Positions 32,963-41,268 of a DNA stretch of 64,000 bases are shown piece after piece. Positions within the stretch are counted from its first letter, which is position 1. Each line of letters opens with the position of its first letter. The stretch lies in NCBI RefSeq assembly GCF_014652135.1, contig NZ_BMYF01000001.1, positions 186,650-250,649 on the forward strand, written 5' to 3'. The notes below the pieces were generated by a model that saw only the letters and a program-made list of their open reading frames with translations, searched no databases and was not told the DNA's origin. This stretch comes from Mongoliitalea lutea. Its GTDB lineage: Bacteria > Bacteroidota > Bacteroidia > Cytophagales > Cyclobacteriaceae. A program made the position numbers and the translations under genes.

Positions 32963-32983
32963 CGGAGACTAACCTATTAAACG

Positions 32984-33958
32984 ATGAAAAAAATCGCAGT
33001 TTTCACATCTGGTGGTGATGCCCCAGGGATGAATGCATGTATTCGAGCTGTAGTTCGTACGGCAATTTTTCACAATATTGAAATTTATGGCATTTCATAT
33101 GGGTACGACGGAATGATCAATGGTAACATCAAGCGGATGCACTCTTACTCTGTAAGTAATATCATTCAAAGGGGTGGAACAATCTTAAAATCAGCTAGAA
33201 GTGAAGATTTCAGAACCCCTGAGGGGAGAAAAAAAGCATTTGCTAAACTCACTGAACAGGGTATAGAAGGAATTGTTGCTATTGGAGGTGATGGAACATT
33301 TACGGGTGCAAAAACTTTTTTTGAGGAGTTTGGAATGCCTATTATTGGATGTCCTGGTACAATTGATAATGACATTTATGGGACTGACTATACGATAGGT
33401 TTTGATACTGCTGTAAACACTGCTTTAGAAGCAATTGATAAAATCAGGGACACAGCAGCTGCTCATGACAGGATTTTCTTTGTTGAAGTTATGGGAAGAG
33501 ATTCTGGTTACATTGCCGTTGAATGTGGCATTGGTGGAGGCGCTGAATTTGTAATGGTCCCGGAAACTAAAACAGACTTAAATAAAGTCGTAAAATCACT
33601 CAAAAATCTTAGAAAAAGTAAGTCCTCGAGCATCATTGTAGTAGCAGAAGGAGACGAAGAAGGTGGTGGGGAAGAAATTATGCACAAAGTTGAAGAAAAA
33701 TTGAAGGATGCTGATAAGGATTTTAAAGTCACTACCTTGGGACATATTCAGCGCGGAGGAAATCCAACTGCAAGGGATCGCGTATTGGCTTCACGTTGCG
33801 GAATGGCTGCCGTAGAAGGATTGCTTAAAGGAGAACAAAACTGTATGGCTGGTGTTGTCAATGGTGAAGTAGTTTATACTCCTTTTGCTGATTGTATTGG
33901 TAAAAGTAAGGCACTCAATGAAGATCATTTACGTTTAATTGAAATTTTAAGCATTTAA
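32984..33958 (+). CDS. pfkA: ATP-dependent 6-phosphofructokinase
   Basis: A 324-residue glycolytic enzyme that phosphorylates fructose 6-phosphate. Landmarks are the nucleotide loop TSGGDAPGMNACIRAVVR, GGDGTFTGA (101-109), the catalytic PGTIDND (124-130) and GRDSGYIAVECGIGGGAEF. Gly at position 104 and Gly instead of Lys before TIDND argue for ATP and not pyrophosphate as donor. The length fits bacterial PfkA. A small membrane protein gene follows after five bases and is probably co-transcribed. Pyruvate kinase is encoded about 9 kb away. Confidence 0.96.
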   Translation: MKKIAVFTSGGDAPGMNACIRAVVRTAIFHNIEIYGISYGYDGMINGNIKRMHSYSVSNIIQRGGTILKSARSEDFRTPEGRKKAFAKLTEQGIEGIVAIGGDGTFTGAKTFFEEFGMPIIGCPGTIDNDIYGTDYTIGFDTAVNTALEAIDKIRDTAAAHDRIFFVEVMGRDSGYIAVECGIGGGAEFVMVPETKTDLNKVVKSLKNLRKSKSSSIIVVAEGDEEGGGEEIMHKVEEKLKDADKDFKVTTLGHIQRGGNPTARDRVLASRCGMAAVEGLLKGEQNCMAGVVNGEVVYTPFADCIGKSKALNEDHLRLIEILSI

Positions 33959-33963
33959 AAGTT

Positions 33964-34335
33964 ATGGGATATCTTCCATTATTTCTAACCTTTGGCGGAT
34001 TTATATTGCTGTTTGTCATGGTAGTTAGTAGCACCTTTAACAATAAAAAAAAGAGGCTCCTTCTATTAGCGGAGCAGGCGCTTTTAGTAATGAATAAAAT
34101 AGATAATAGTATCACCGTACAAAATTCTGGTAATCTCCAATTTGTTGAGCAGGTGATTAAAAGCTTTCAGGAAAAAAAAGATTCTTTATTAAGCTCAAAC
34201 GCTGATACTACAGAAAAATCTTTGATTCCTACTATGAAAAATCTTAAAATGGCAAAAGCCGGTTACAATCAGCTACTAGCCGAGAAACCCTATAGCTTTA
34301 TTGGCAAGTTAATGGGTCATCAACCATTAACTTGA
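33964..34335 (+). CDS. Small membrane-anchored protein downstream of pfkA
   Basis: A 123-residue protein with one N-terminal membrane span (LPLFLTFGGFILLFVMVVSS), then a short basic patch and a helical cytoplasmic part with a possible coiled coil. I do not recognise a family. It starts five bases after pfkA and its last 16 bases overlap the end of the convergent miaA gene. The conserved position directly behind pfkA would be worth testing in relatives before linking it to glycolysis. Confidence 0.7.
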   Translation: MGYLPLFLTFGGFILLFVMVVSSTFNNKKKRLLLLAEQALLVMNKIDNSITVQNSGNLQFVEQVIKSFQEKKDSLLSSNADTTEKSLIPTMKNLKMAKAGYNQLLAEKPYSFIGKLMGHQPLT

Positions 34336-35234
34336 TTAGCTATCCATGTTTGGATAGCAGAAATTTCAGATGGATGGAACCACTGATAGTCTTTATCCCG
34401 TCGCAGCCAAGTCAATTGACGTTTGGCATAGCGTCGGGAATTTCTCTTTAGTAGGCGTACTGTTTCTTCCCAATCATACCTTCCTTCCAAAAAATCAAAG
34501 ATTTCTGTGTATCCGACAGTTTGCAAGGCATTTAAGGATTTTTTAGAATAGAGTGCTCTAGCTTCTTCCAATAAGCCTCCATTCAGCATCGCATCCATAC
34601 GTAGATTGATACGTGCATACAATTCTTCTCTATCACGCTCTAATGCTATCTTAAGAATATTAAAGGGCCTTTCTATGAATTTTTGTCTCCTAAAGCTTGA
34701 ATAGGGCTTTCCTGTTCCTAAAAAAATTTCCAAAGCACGCATGAGTCGCTGAGGGTTTTTTTGATCTACTATTTGAAAATATTCCGGATCTACTTTTTCA
34801 ACTTCGGCTTGAAGCCAATTCAAGCCATTTTGCTCAAAATTTTCAATAATTTTTTCTCGAACTTGAGAAGATATTTCTGGCATTTCATCTAACCCCTTGC
34901 ATACTGCATCTATATATAAGCCAGACCCACCTGTTAGGATAACCAATCTATTTTTCTTAAACAGCTCTGTCAAAATTTTTAGTGCGTCTATTTCATACTG
35001 CTTTACATCATATTCATCATTTATGGAATGAGAGTCAATAAAATGATGCGGAACCATAGCCATCTCAACTTTTGAAGGTTTTGCTGTACCTATGTTCATT
35101 TCACGATAAAACTGTCTACTATCTGCTGATAGTATTTCTGTCTTATATATTGAGGCAAGAGAAATGGCTGTTTCAGTTTTTCCAACAGCCGTAGGACCAG
35201 CTAAAACAAGCAGCGTGGAAGGATAAGTCTTCAA
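34320..35234 (-). CDS. miaA: tRNA dimethylallyltransferase
   Basis: A 304-residue enzyme that adds a dimethylallyl group to A37 of tRNAs reading UNN codons. It shows the P-loop LAGPTAVGKTETAISLA, the substrate-site SADSRQFYREMNIGTAKP, VPHHFIDSH, TGGSGLYIDAVCKG and the C-terminal RYAKRQLTWLRRD. The length is normal for MiaA. It overlaps the convergent small membrane protein by 16 bases, and its promoter lies in the 70-base gap before the receiver-Hpt gene. Confidence 0.96.
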   Translation of the reverse strand: MKTYPSTLLVLAGPTAVGKTETAISLASIYKTEILSADSRQFYREMNIGTAKPSKVEMAMVPHHFIDSHSINDEYDVKQYEIDALKILTELFKKNRLVILTGGSGLYIDAVCKGLDEMPEISSQVREKIIENFEQNGLNWLQAEVEKVDPEYFQIVDQKNPQRLMRALEIFLGTGKPYSSFRRQKFIERPFNILKIALERDREELYARINLRMDAMLNGGLLEEARALYSKKSLNALQTVGYTEIFDFLEGRYDWEETVRLLKRNSRRYAKRQLTWLRRDKDYQWFHPSEISAIQTWIANQVNG

Positions 35235-35304
35235 TGTCTAAGCAGATTAAATGGAATTTATCAAGAATTTTAGTAAATTGATACAAAAATATTAAATTAA
35301 TCAA

Positions 35305-36042
35305 ATGATTAACAAAAGGGTCTTAATTGCTGAAGATAACGCATTGAATAGAAAAGTTTTTGAGAACATTATAGGTAAAAGATATTTTTTAGAAACCTCA
35401 GAGAATGGATTCCAAGCAATTGAAAAAATAAAACAGGATTCATTCGACATTATTTTATTGGACATTCAAATGCCTATTATGGATGGAATCACAGCATGCA
35501 GAATAATAAAATCCGAAAAATTAAGTACAGCACCTATCATTGCGCTTTCGGCATATGCTGATGAGTCAGATAAAGCATTATTTATATCTTCTGGTTTTGA
35601 TGATTTTTTACCTAAACCTATCAAACCTCAAACACTACTGCGATTACTTAATTCCTATTTGGAAAATAGAGCACCAAATAATTCTTTTGAAGACTATCCT
35701 ATTTTTTCAATAGAAATTATTCAAAAATTACTTAAATTCAACTCTATTGAAAATATACAAACGGTTTATCGAGATTTTCTTGAAGAAACGTACATGCTTT
35801 TAGGTGAAATAGAAGAACTACTGGAACAAAAGAACTTTAATGAGGTAGGGAAAAAATTACATACAATCAAAGGGAACTCTGGTACATTAGGAGCAATAGC
35901 ATTGTATAAATTTTGTGAATCCTATGAATTGAACATTAAAAATCAAAAATTCAATAACATTGAAAAAGAATATCTAAATTTGAAATCGTTAGTAATTGAA
36001 TTTGCAAATCATTTGAAGTCTCATCCAATTTTAAACTCATGA
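35305..36042 (+). CDS. Receiver-Hpt phosphorelay protein
   Basis: A 245-residue signalling protein. Residues 1-120 form a receiver domain with the acidic pair in IAEDNALN, the phospho-accepting Asp53 in ILLDIQMPIMDG, and the conserved Lys in LPKPIKP. Residues 135-240 form an Hpt domain with the phospho-accepting His186 in GKKLHTIKGNSGTLG. It has no output or kinase domain, so it would shuttle phosphate between other proteins. Its last four bases overlap the next receiver gene (ATGA). No histidine kinase is encoded next to it, so the upstream kinase is elsewhere. Confidence 0.9.
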   Translation: MINKRVLIAEDNALNRKVFENIIGKRYFLETSENGFQAIEKIKQDSFDIILLDIQMPIMDGITACRIIKSEKLSTAPIIALSAYADESDKALFISSGFDDFLPKPIKPQTLLRLLNSYLENRAPNNSFEDYPIFSIEIIQKLLKFNSIENIQTVYRDFLEETYMLLGEIEELLEQKNFNEVGKKLHTIKGNSGTLGAIALYKFCESYELNIKNQKFNNIEKEYLNLKSLVIEFANHLKSHPILNS

Positions 36043-36416
36043 CTATTACAAAAAAAATTTTAGTTGCTGAAGATAGTTCTGTAATCATCAATTTGACTAA
36101 AAATGTTTTATTATTCGAAAAGTACCACATTACCGCTGTAAAGAATGGGAAGCAAGTTTTAGAAAAACTTTTCAACGAAGATTTCGATCTTATATTGATG
36201 GATATCAATATGCCATTGATGGATGGTATTGAATGTACAAAGGCTATTCGTGGATTGGAAGATCAAAACAAAGCAAGGATTCCAATTATTGCCATAACAG
36301 GTAATTATAAAAACTTTACCATGGATGATTTTAAAAAGGCTGGAATGAATGATTATGTCCAAAAACCATTGGATTATGATCATCTCTTAGCCACCGTAAA
36401 AAAACATTTAGTCTAA
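36039..36416 (+). CDS. Single-domain response regulator receiver
   Basis: A 125-residue stand-alone receiver. It shows the acidic residues in VAEDSSVI, the phospho-accepting Asp55 in LILMDINMPLMDGIE, the conserved Thr in IAITGNYK and the Lys in YVQKPLDYDHL. It has no output domain and must act by binding another protein or as a phosphate sink. It is translationally coupled to the receiver-Hpt gene by a four-base overlap, and the pair probably forms a relay. Confidence 0.92.
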   Translation: MTITKKILVAEDSSVIINLTKNVLLFEKYHITAVKNGKQVLEKLFNEDFDLILMDINMPLMDGIECTKAIRGLEDQNKARIPIIAITGNYKNFTMDDFKKAGMNDYVQKPLDYDHLLATVKKHLV

Positions 36417-36419
36417 TTC

Positions 36420-36698
36420 ATGCAAATTAAGTTCACGAAAAGCTTTCTTGATAAATTAGAAAATATTTTTGCTTCCTCTGAGTACATACTGAGATATGAA
36501 AAAGGCAATTTCAAATCAGGTTATTGTATTCTAAAGGACAATAAAGTAGTAGTGGTCAACAAGTATTATACGCTTGATGGAAAGATCAACACGTTGATTG
36601 AAATTATCAAAGAATTGAATTTTAATCCACAAGATTTTGGAGACAAAAAAATTCAAGACTTACTTATCGAATTACAACAAACAGTACTTAAACTTTGA
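36420..36698 (+). CDS. Small conserved protein of unknown function
   Basis: A 92-residue protein without signal peptide or membrane span. It has a mixed alpha/beta pattern: FTKSFLDKLENIFASSEYIL, RYEKGNFKSGYCILKDNKVV and VVNKYYTLDGKINTLIEI. I do not recognise a named family, though it resembles small uncharacterised proteins from Bacteroidota. It lies three bases after the receiver gene and overlaps the TTG start of the MBL hydrolase by four bases, so it belongs to this operon. Confidence 0.65.
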   Translation: MQIKFTKSFLDKLENIFASSEYILRYEKGNFKSGYCILKDNKVVVVNKYYTLDGKINTLIEIIKELNFNPQDFGDKKIQDLLIELQQTVLKL

Positions 36699-37456
36699 AA
36701 ATTACATTCTTAGGAACAGGAACTTCCCAAGGCGTACCCGTGATAGGATGCGACTGTCCGGTTTGTAGTTCCTTGGATTTTAGAGATAAACGACTAAGAA
36801 GTTCCATTTTAGTTGAAATAGACGATCAAAGCTTTGTAATTGATACAGGACCTGATTTTCGACAGCAAATGTTACTGGCAAAGGTAAAAAAACTAGATGC
36901 AGTTATCTTTACCCACGAGCATAAAGACCATACCGCAGGACTGGATGATATCCGCTCTTACAATTTTTTACAGAAAAAAGACATGCCGATTTATGGCACT
37001 CCCCGCGTCTTGAACCAAATCAAACGGGAATTTGCCTATATATTCGAGGAAGTCAAATACCCGGGTGTACCATCGGTACAAGTCAATGAAATTTCCAATA
37101 CGCCATTTAGCATCAACGGTACTACAGTTACACCTATTCAAGTTCTGCATTATAAATTGCCTGTATTTGGATTCCGTTTTGGAGATTTCACCTACATCAC
37201 CGATGCCAAATACATCGAAGATGAGGAGTTTGAAAAAATCAAAGGAAGCAAAATTTTGGTATTGAATGCCTTGCAAAAGACGCATCATCTATCCCATCTT
37301 ACCTTGGATGAAGCCTTGGAATGGGTAGATCGCATTCAGCCCGAACAGGCTTATTTCACCCATATCAGCCACAAACTGGGAGCTCACCATGAGATAGAGC
37401 CGCATTTACCTACGCATGTCAAACTTGCGTATGATGGCTTAACAATCACGCTCTGA
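36695..37456 (+). CDS. MBL-fold metal-dependent hydrolase
   Basis: A 253-residue soluble metallo-beta-lactamase-fold protein. It starts at a TTG codon that overlaps the previous stop (TTGA), and the first residues KITFLGTGTSQGVPVIGC fit the family start. Metal ligands appear in FTHEHKDHTAGLDD, in YITDAKYIE and in YFTHISHKLGAH. The CDCPVCSS cysteines near the N-terminus recall PhnP, a cyclic phosphodiesterase, but there are no phosphonate genes here. It lies between signalling genes and RqcH in one transcript. Confidence 0.9.
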   Translation: MKITFLGTGTSQGVPVIGCDCPVCSSLDFRDKRLRSSILVEIDDQSFVIDTGPDFRQQMLLAKVKKLDAVIFTHEHKDHTAGLDDIRSYNFLQKKDMPIYGTPRVLNQIKREFAYIFEEVKYPGVPSVQVNEISNTPFSINGTTVTPIQVLHYKLPVFGFRFGDFTYITDAKYIEDEEFEKIKGSKILVLNALQKTHHLSHLTLDEALEWVDRIQPEQAYFTHISHKLGAHHEIEPHLPTHVKLAYDGLTITL

Positions 37457-37457
37457 C

Positions 37458-39023
37458 ATGCAGCTCAATTACCATTTTCTACGATTTCTTTGCCCGGAAC
37501 TACATGAGACCTTTCAAGGCTTTCATATCAGTTCCTGCTTTTCCCAAAACAAGGACGAATTGGTCATCCTGTTCTCCAAAGGAGAGGAAACAGCCTGTAT
37601 ACGGGCCAATTTACTCCCCATTTTTTCCTGCCTGAGCTTTCCCAAGGATTTCAAACGTAGTAAAAAGAACACTATCAATCTCTTCGATGAATGGTTGGGA
37701 CAGGAAGTCCTTTCGGTCACTGCTTACAGTTTTGAGCGTGCATTTGAATTGGCACTGACGAATGGAGATAGCATCGTCTTCAAATTACACGGGACTCGAA
37801 GCAACATCCTGTACTTTCCTGCAGGAGCAGCTTTTCCTATCAAGGTATTTCGGAATGAACTGAAAGAAGATTTTGAGATAAAAAAATCGCAGATATCTGT
37901 AAGCTTGGATCTCAGCTATGAACGCTTTGAAGCCTTAGAGGGAAATGCCTCCCAATTTTTGCCGACCTTAGGGAAAATCCCGAGGGAATGGCTGAAAAAA
38001 CGGGGATATATCGAGGCGCCACTCTCCCGTAAATGGGAGTTGATGGAGGAAATGCAGGACATGTTGGCTAGCCCCTTATTCTCAATCATCCAACATGGAG
38101 GGGAATACGAGCTTTCTCTCTTACCCGAGTCCTCCCCTATTTTTCAAAGCAATCAGGCAATTGAGGCTGTGAACGAGTTGTTTCGCTACCGGGTGGTCGT
38201 GCAGACTTTTCAAAAGGAAAAGGCTAAATGGGTGAAGCATGTAGAGGAGCAATTGAAGAAAAGTCAGGCCTATATCCGAAAAACAGAGGAGAAGCTGTAC
38301 GAATTGCTCGAAGAGATATCCCCTGCACAAAAAGCAGATGTACTGATGGCAAATTTGCATCAGATTCCATCGGGTAGCATTTCAGCCAAGCTCTTTAATT
38401 TTTACACCAATCAGGAAGAAGAATTTACCTGGAAACAGGGGATGAGTCCGCAAAAAGTAGCCGAAAACTGGTACAGGAAGTCTAAAAATAGAAAGATTGA
38501 AATCGCCCAATTGGAAGAAAACCTGGAGGCCAAGGAAAACCTCATCAGTTCCTTGCAAGCTCAAAAGGAAGAACTAGCAGTCATAGAGGATTTCAAGCGA
38601 CTAAGGCAATTTATCAAAGACCATCATTTCGTACATGCAGCACAAGCTCAAGAGGACACCGTACCATTCAAGCGATTTGAAATCGAAGGTTTCGAAGTAT
38701 TGGTTGGAAAGTCAGCCAAAGCCAACGATGAATTGTTGAGGAGATTTGCCTGGAAAGAAGATTTATGGTTACATGCCAAAGATGTTTCGGGCTCCCATGT
38801 GCTGATCAAATACAAATCAGGGAAAACCTTTCCTACACAGGTGATCGAACAAGCTGCTTCCCTAGCTGCTTACTATTCCAAAAATAAAAATGAAAGTTTA
38901 GCAGCTGTGATTGTAACACCGGCCAAATTTGTCCGAAAAGTGAAAGGATCAGCTCCAGGTGCAGTTATGGTGGACAAAGAAAAAACCGTGTTGGTTGTAC
39001 CTCAAGGACCCCAAAACCGCTAA
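37458..39023 (+). CDS. rqcH: RqcH/NFACT-family ribosome quality control protein
   Basis: A 521-residue protein of the NFACT (NEMF/Rqc2, fibronectin-binding-protein A) family. The N-terminal NFACT-N part (about 1-190) is followed by a coiled coil (about 250-395, charged heptads) and the C-terminal NFACT-R domain with EDLWLHAKDVSGSHVLIKYK and VKGSAPGAVMVDKEKTVL. Bacterial RqcH binds stalled 50S subunits and adds alanine tails. The usual catalytic Asp-Arg of NFACT-N appears as Glu-Arg (SFERAF), which should be checked in an alignment. It starts one base after the MBL hydrolase stop and overlaps the convergent small gene by four bases. Confidence 0.85.
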   Translation: MQLNYHFLRFLCPELHETFQGFHISSCFSQNKDELVILFSKGEETACIRANLLPIFSCLSFPKDFKRSKKNTINLFDEWLGQEVLSVTAYSFERAFELALTNGDSIVFKLHGTRSNILYFPAGAAFPIKVFRNELKEDFEIKKSQISVSLDLSYERFEALEGNASQFLPTLGKIPREWLKKRGYIEAPLSRKWELMEEMQDMLASPLFSIIQHGGEYELSLLPESSPIFQSNQAIEAVNELFRYRVVVQTFQKEKAKWVKHVEEQLKKSQAYIRKTEEKLYELLEEISPAQKADVLMANLHQIPSGSISAKLFNFYTNQEEEFTWKQGMSPQKVAENWYRKSKNRKIEIAQLEENLEAKENLISSLQAQKEELAVIEDFKRLRQFIKDHHFVHAAQAQEDTVPFKRFEIEGFEVLVGKSAKANDELLRRFAWKEDLWLHAKDVSGSHVLIKYKSGKTFPTQVIEQAASLAAYYSKNKNESLAAVIVTPAKFVRKVKGSAPGAVMVDKEKTVLVVPQGPQNR

Positions 39024-39388
39024 TTCCAGGATTTTGGTTTGGTCGGCGGTCCTAAGCTTATTTTGTTAAAACCTTTGACCAGTACGACTGTTCCGGCTAT
39101 GCCAATAGCACCACCCGCATACAGTAATCCTCTACCCAATTCCGGATTATTCCCGAGTAATTGACCTCCTAAGATAGTTACTGAATACCCAATGGTAGAC
39201 ACTAAAATACCATTTTTCAATTGACGCTGTGCCTGATGCAAATTTAATTGCACCTCATAGACATCATGCTGCAATTGCATGATGGTCCGCTGCATACTTT
39301 CTTGGTTCACGGCTGATTGGTCGGATTGGGAAAATCCAGTTTGTACACCCAAAAAAACAAACAATACCAGTGTAAATAATTTTTTCAT
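39020..39388 (-). CDS. Small exported membrane protein of unknown function
   Basis: A protein of about 122 residues from the ATG at 39388 (MKKLFTLVLFVFLGVQTGFSQ, a signal peptide). A start at 39400 would add four residues. A short coiled-coil region (MQRTIMQLQHDVYEVQLNL) follows, and then two hydrophobic stretches (VSTIGYSVTILGGQLL and LLYAGGAIGIAGTVVLVKG) that may form a membrane hairpin. I recognise no family. It overlaps the LytTR regulator and is probably made with the LytS/LytTR pair. It also overlaps the convergent rqcH end by four bases. Confidence 0.65.
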   Translation of the reverse strand: MKKLFTLVLFVFLGVQTGFSQSDQSAVNQESMQRTIMQLQHDVYEVQLNLHQAQRQLKNGILVSTIGYSVTILGGQLLGNNPELGRGLLYAGGAIGIAGTVVLVKGFNKISLGPPTKPKSWN

Positions 39389-40155
39389 TTGTTGATCCAC
39401 TCCTTAAATTGATTGACTTTTTCTCTTGACACAATTAAATCGGTAAATGCAGGTGAATTCAAAGATAATTGCAGGCGCCCATTTTGATAAGGCTTCATTT
39501 CCTGCAAGTAATCCAAGCTTACAATAGAGGAACGGTTGATTCTATAAAACTCCAAGGGATTTAAGAGCTGTTCTTCCAATTCCTGTAAGCTGTAATCCAC
39601 AATATACTTTTTTGACTCACCGGAGCAAACCAAATAGGTGACGCTATTTTCTGTAAAAAAATAGGCTATATCTTTGACGGATATCAACTTAATTTTGTTG
39701 CCATATTTGGCTAAAAAACGCTGTTTGTAAATTTTATTTTGGTAGCCGTGGAAGATTTGGTGTAAAATCTCGGGAGCGATGACCGGTTTTTGGGTGTCGC
39801 GGATAAACTTACTAGCTTTTTCCAAGGCAAGAATTAGGCGTTCTTCTTCTATGGGTTTGAGCAAATAATCAATACAATTATGATCAAACGATTGGAGTGC
39901 ATATTGATCATAAGCAGTAATAAAGACGATAGGAATGCTGATTTCAAAGACTTTGAGCACATCAAAGCTTAATCCATCTGCCAAGTGTAAATCACAAAAT
40001 AGCAGATCTATCTCCTGCTGTCGCCCTAGGATAAGGGAAAGCTCCTCCAAGGTCTGCCCAGTGCTTACGATTTGGGCATGAGGATAATGCTGGGTAATAA
40101 TCGTTTGGATTCTTTTTTTGGTAAACGGCTCATCTTCTACTATCGCTATTTTCAT
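39385..40155 (-). CDS. LytTR-family response regulator
   Basis: A 256-residue regulator. The receiver domain (about 1-120) has VEDEPFTKKR, the phospho-accepting Asp55 in LLFCDLHLADG and the conserved Lys in YLLKPIEEER. The LytTR DNA-binding domain (about 155-256) shows IKLISVKDIAYFFTE, LQELEEQLLNPLEFYRINRS and the terminal VSREKVNQFKEWI. It overlaps the kinase gene by 26 bases and is the cognate regulator of that kinase. Such pairs in Bacteroidota often control envelope or autolysis genes; the target here is unknown. Confidence 0.92.
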   Translation of the reverse strand: MKIAIVEDEPFTKKRIQTIITQHYPHAQIVSTGQTLEELSLILGRQQEIDLLFCDLHLADGLSFDVLKVFEISIPIVFITAYDQYALQSFDHNCIDYLLKPIEEERLILALEKASKFIRDTQKPVIAPEILHQIFHGYQNKIYKQRFLAKYGNKIKLISVKDIAYFFTENSVTYLVCSGESKKYIVDYSLQELEEQLLNPLEFYRINRSSIVSLDYLQEMKPYQNGRLQLSLNSPAFTDLIVSREKVNQFKEWINK

Positions 40156-41158
40156 ATCCTTCGATTAATGGTAGTTCAACTTCAAAAAACTCTTGAGTAC
40201 TCCTTACGCTTACTTTTCTACCTAAGAACTTATATCTTGCTCGAATGTTTTCAAGTCCTATGCCAGTAGACACTTCCACGATGGATTTTAACTGCTTTTT
40301 GTTGTGAATAATGACGGAAGATTCCTTTGCTTGGATACAAACTTCCAAGGGTTTTACGTCGGTAAAAAAATTGTGTTTGACTACATTTTCCACCAATAGC
40401 TGCAATACAGCGGGGGGAAGCATCTTGGGAAGGGCCTTTTCGTCAATGACTTTGTGAAAGGTCAAGGATCCCTGAAACCGTATTTCCAATAACTCTAGAT
40501 ATTTTTTCAAAAAACTTAATTCTTCTTCCAAAGTCACCAATTCCACATTCCTTTTATTCAGGATATACCGGTAAATATCCGAAAGTTTGTGGAGAAATTT
40601 ATCTGCCAATTTAGGATCCTCATAAATCAAGGAGGATAGTATACTGAGATTATTGAAGAAGAAATGCGGATTGATCTGCGCATTCAAAGCATCCAGCTTG
40701 GCATTTACTGTTAATGTTTTTAAGCGCTCTGCTTCGAGCTTTTTCTCATTAAATTTTTTATTAAAAAAATAAATGGCGTTCACGGAGTTTAGAAACAAAT
40801 TTACCCTATAAACAAATGCTGCTGTCAAAAAAAAGTTTTGTATAGAATATGCGAATGGTCCTCCCAAGATATTGCCTGTAATCAGCACAGAAGTCAAAGC
40901 CAATAATCCCACCAAGACTAAACTGCTTAGGAATTGGGTAATTAAAGGATGAATGTTTTTGGGGAAAATTCCAGTTTTTTTTTCGAGCCACTCATTGATA
41001 ACCCAAATACCGAAGACATTGAAAAAAACTACAACAAATAAATATTGCGGAGGAAGATCAACTTGATACAAGCGATCACCATCCAAAAGAGAGATGTTCA
41101 GAAAAGAATAAATTCCTAAGAGCGTGGCAAACAAATACCTGTATGCGTGACCAAACAT
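40130..41158 (-). CDS. LytS-type sensor histidine kinase
   Basis: A 342-residue kinase of the His_kinase family. Four to five membrane segments occupy about residues 5-135. The dimerisation part has the phospho-accepting His165 in ALNAQINPHFFFNN, and the ATPase part has VLQLLVENVVKHN (N-box) and TGIGLENIRARYKFLG. It lacks an extracellular sensor domain, so the membrane helices themselves probably sense. It lies directly upstream of, and overlaps, the LytTR regulator gene. Confidence 0.92.
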   Translation of the reverse strand: MFGHAYRYLFATLLGIYSFLNISLLDGDRLYQVDLPPQYLFVVVFFNVFGIWVINEWLEKKTGIFPKNIHPLITQFLSSLVLVGLLALTSVLITGNILGGPFAYSIQNFFLTAAFVYRVNLFLNSVNAIYFFNKKFNEKKLEAERLKTLTVNAKLDALNAQINPHFFFNNLSILSSLIYEDPKLADKFLHKLSDIYRYILNKRNVELVTLEEELSFLKKYLELLEIRFQGSLTFHKVIDEKALPKMLPPAVLQLLVENVVKHNFFTDVKPLEVCIQAKESSVIIHNKKQLKSIVEVSTGIGLENIRARYKFLGRKVSVRSTQEFFEVELPLIEGYENSDSRR

Positions 41159-41226
41159 CTGATGAGAATAAGGGAGGTGGATGAGTTAATTTAACCGTCA
41201 GTTTGTGGAAATGTTTTGAAAAAAAT

Positions 41227-41250
41227 AAGGGAGTCCTGTCGAACTCCCTT
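41227..41250 (-). terminator. Intrinsic terminator of the fasciclin gene
   Basis: AAGGGAGT (41227-41234) pairs with ACTCCCTT (41243-41250). On the minus strand the stem is followed by TATTTTTTT. It lies 18 bases past the stop codon at 41269. Confidence 0.78.
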
Positions 41251-41268
41251 ACCATATTGTGATAGGTA

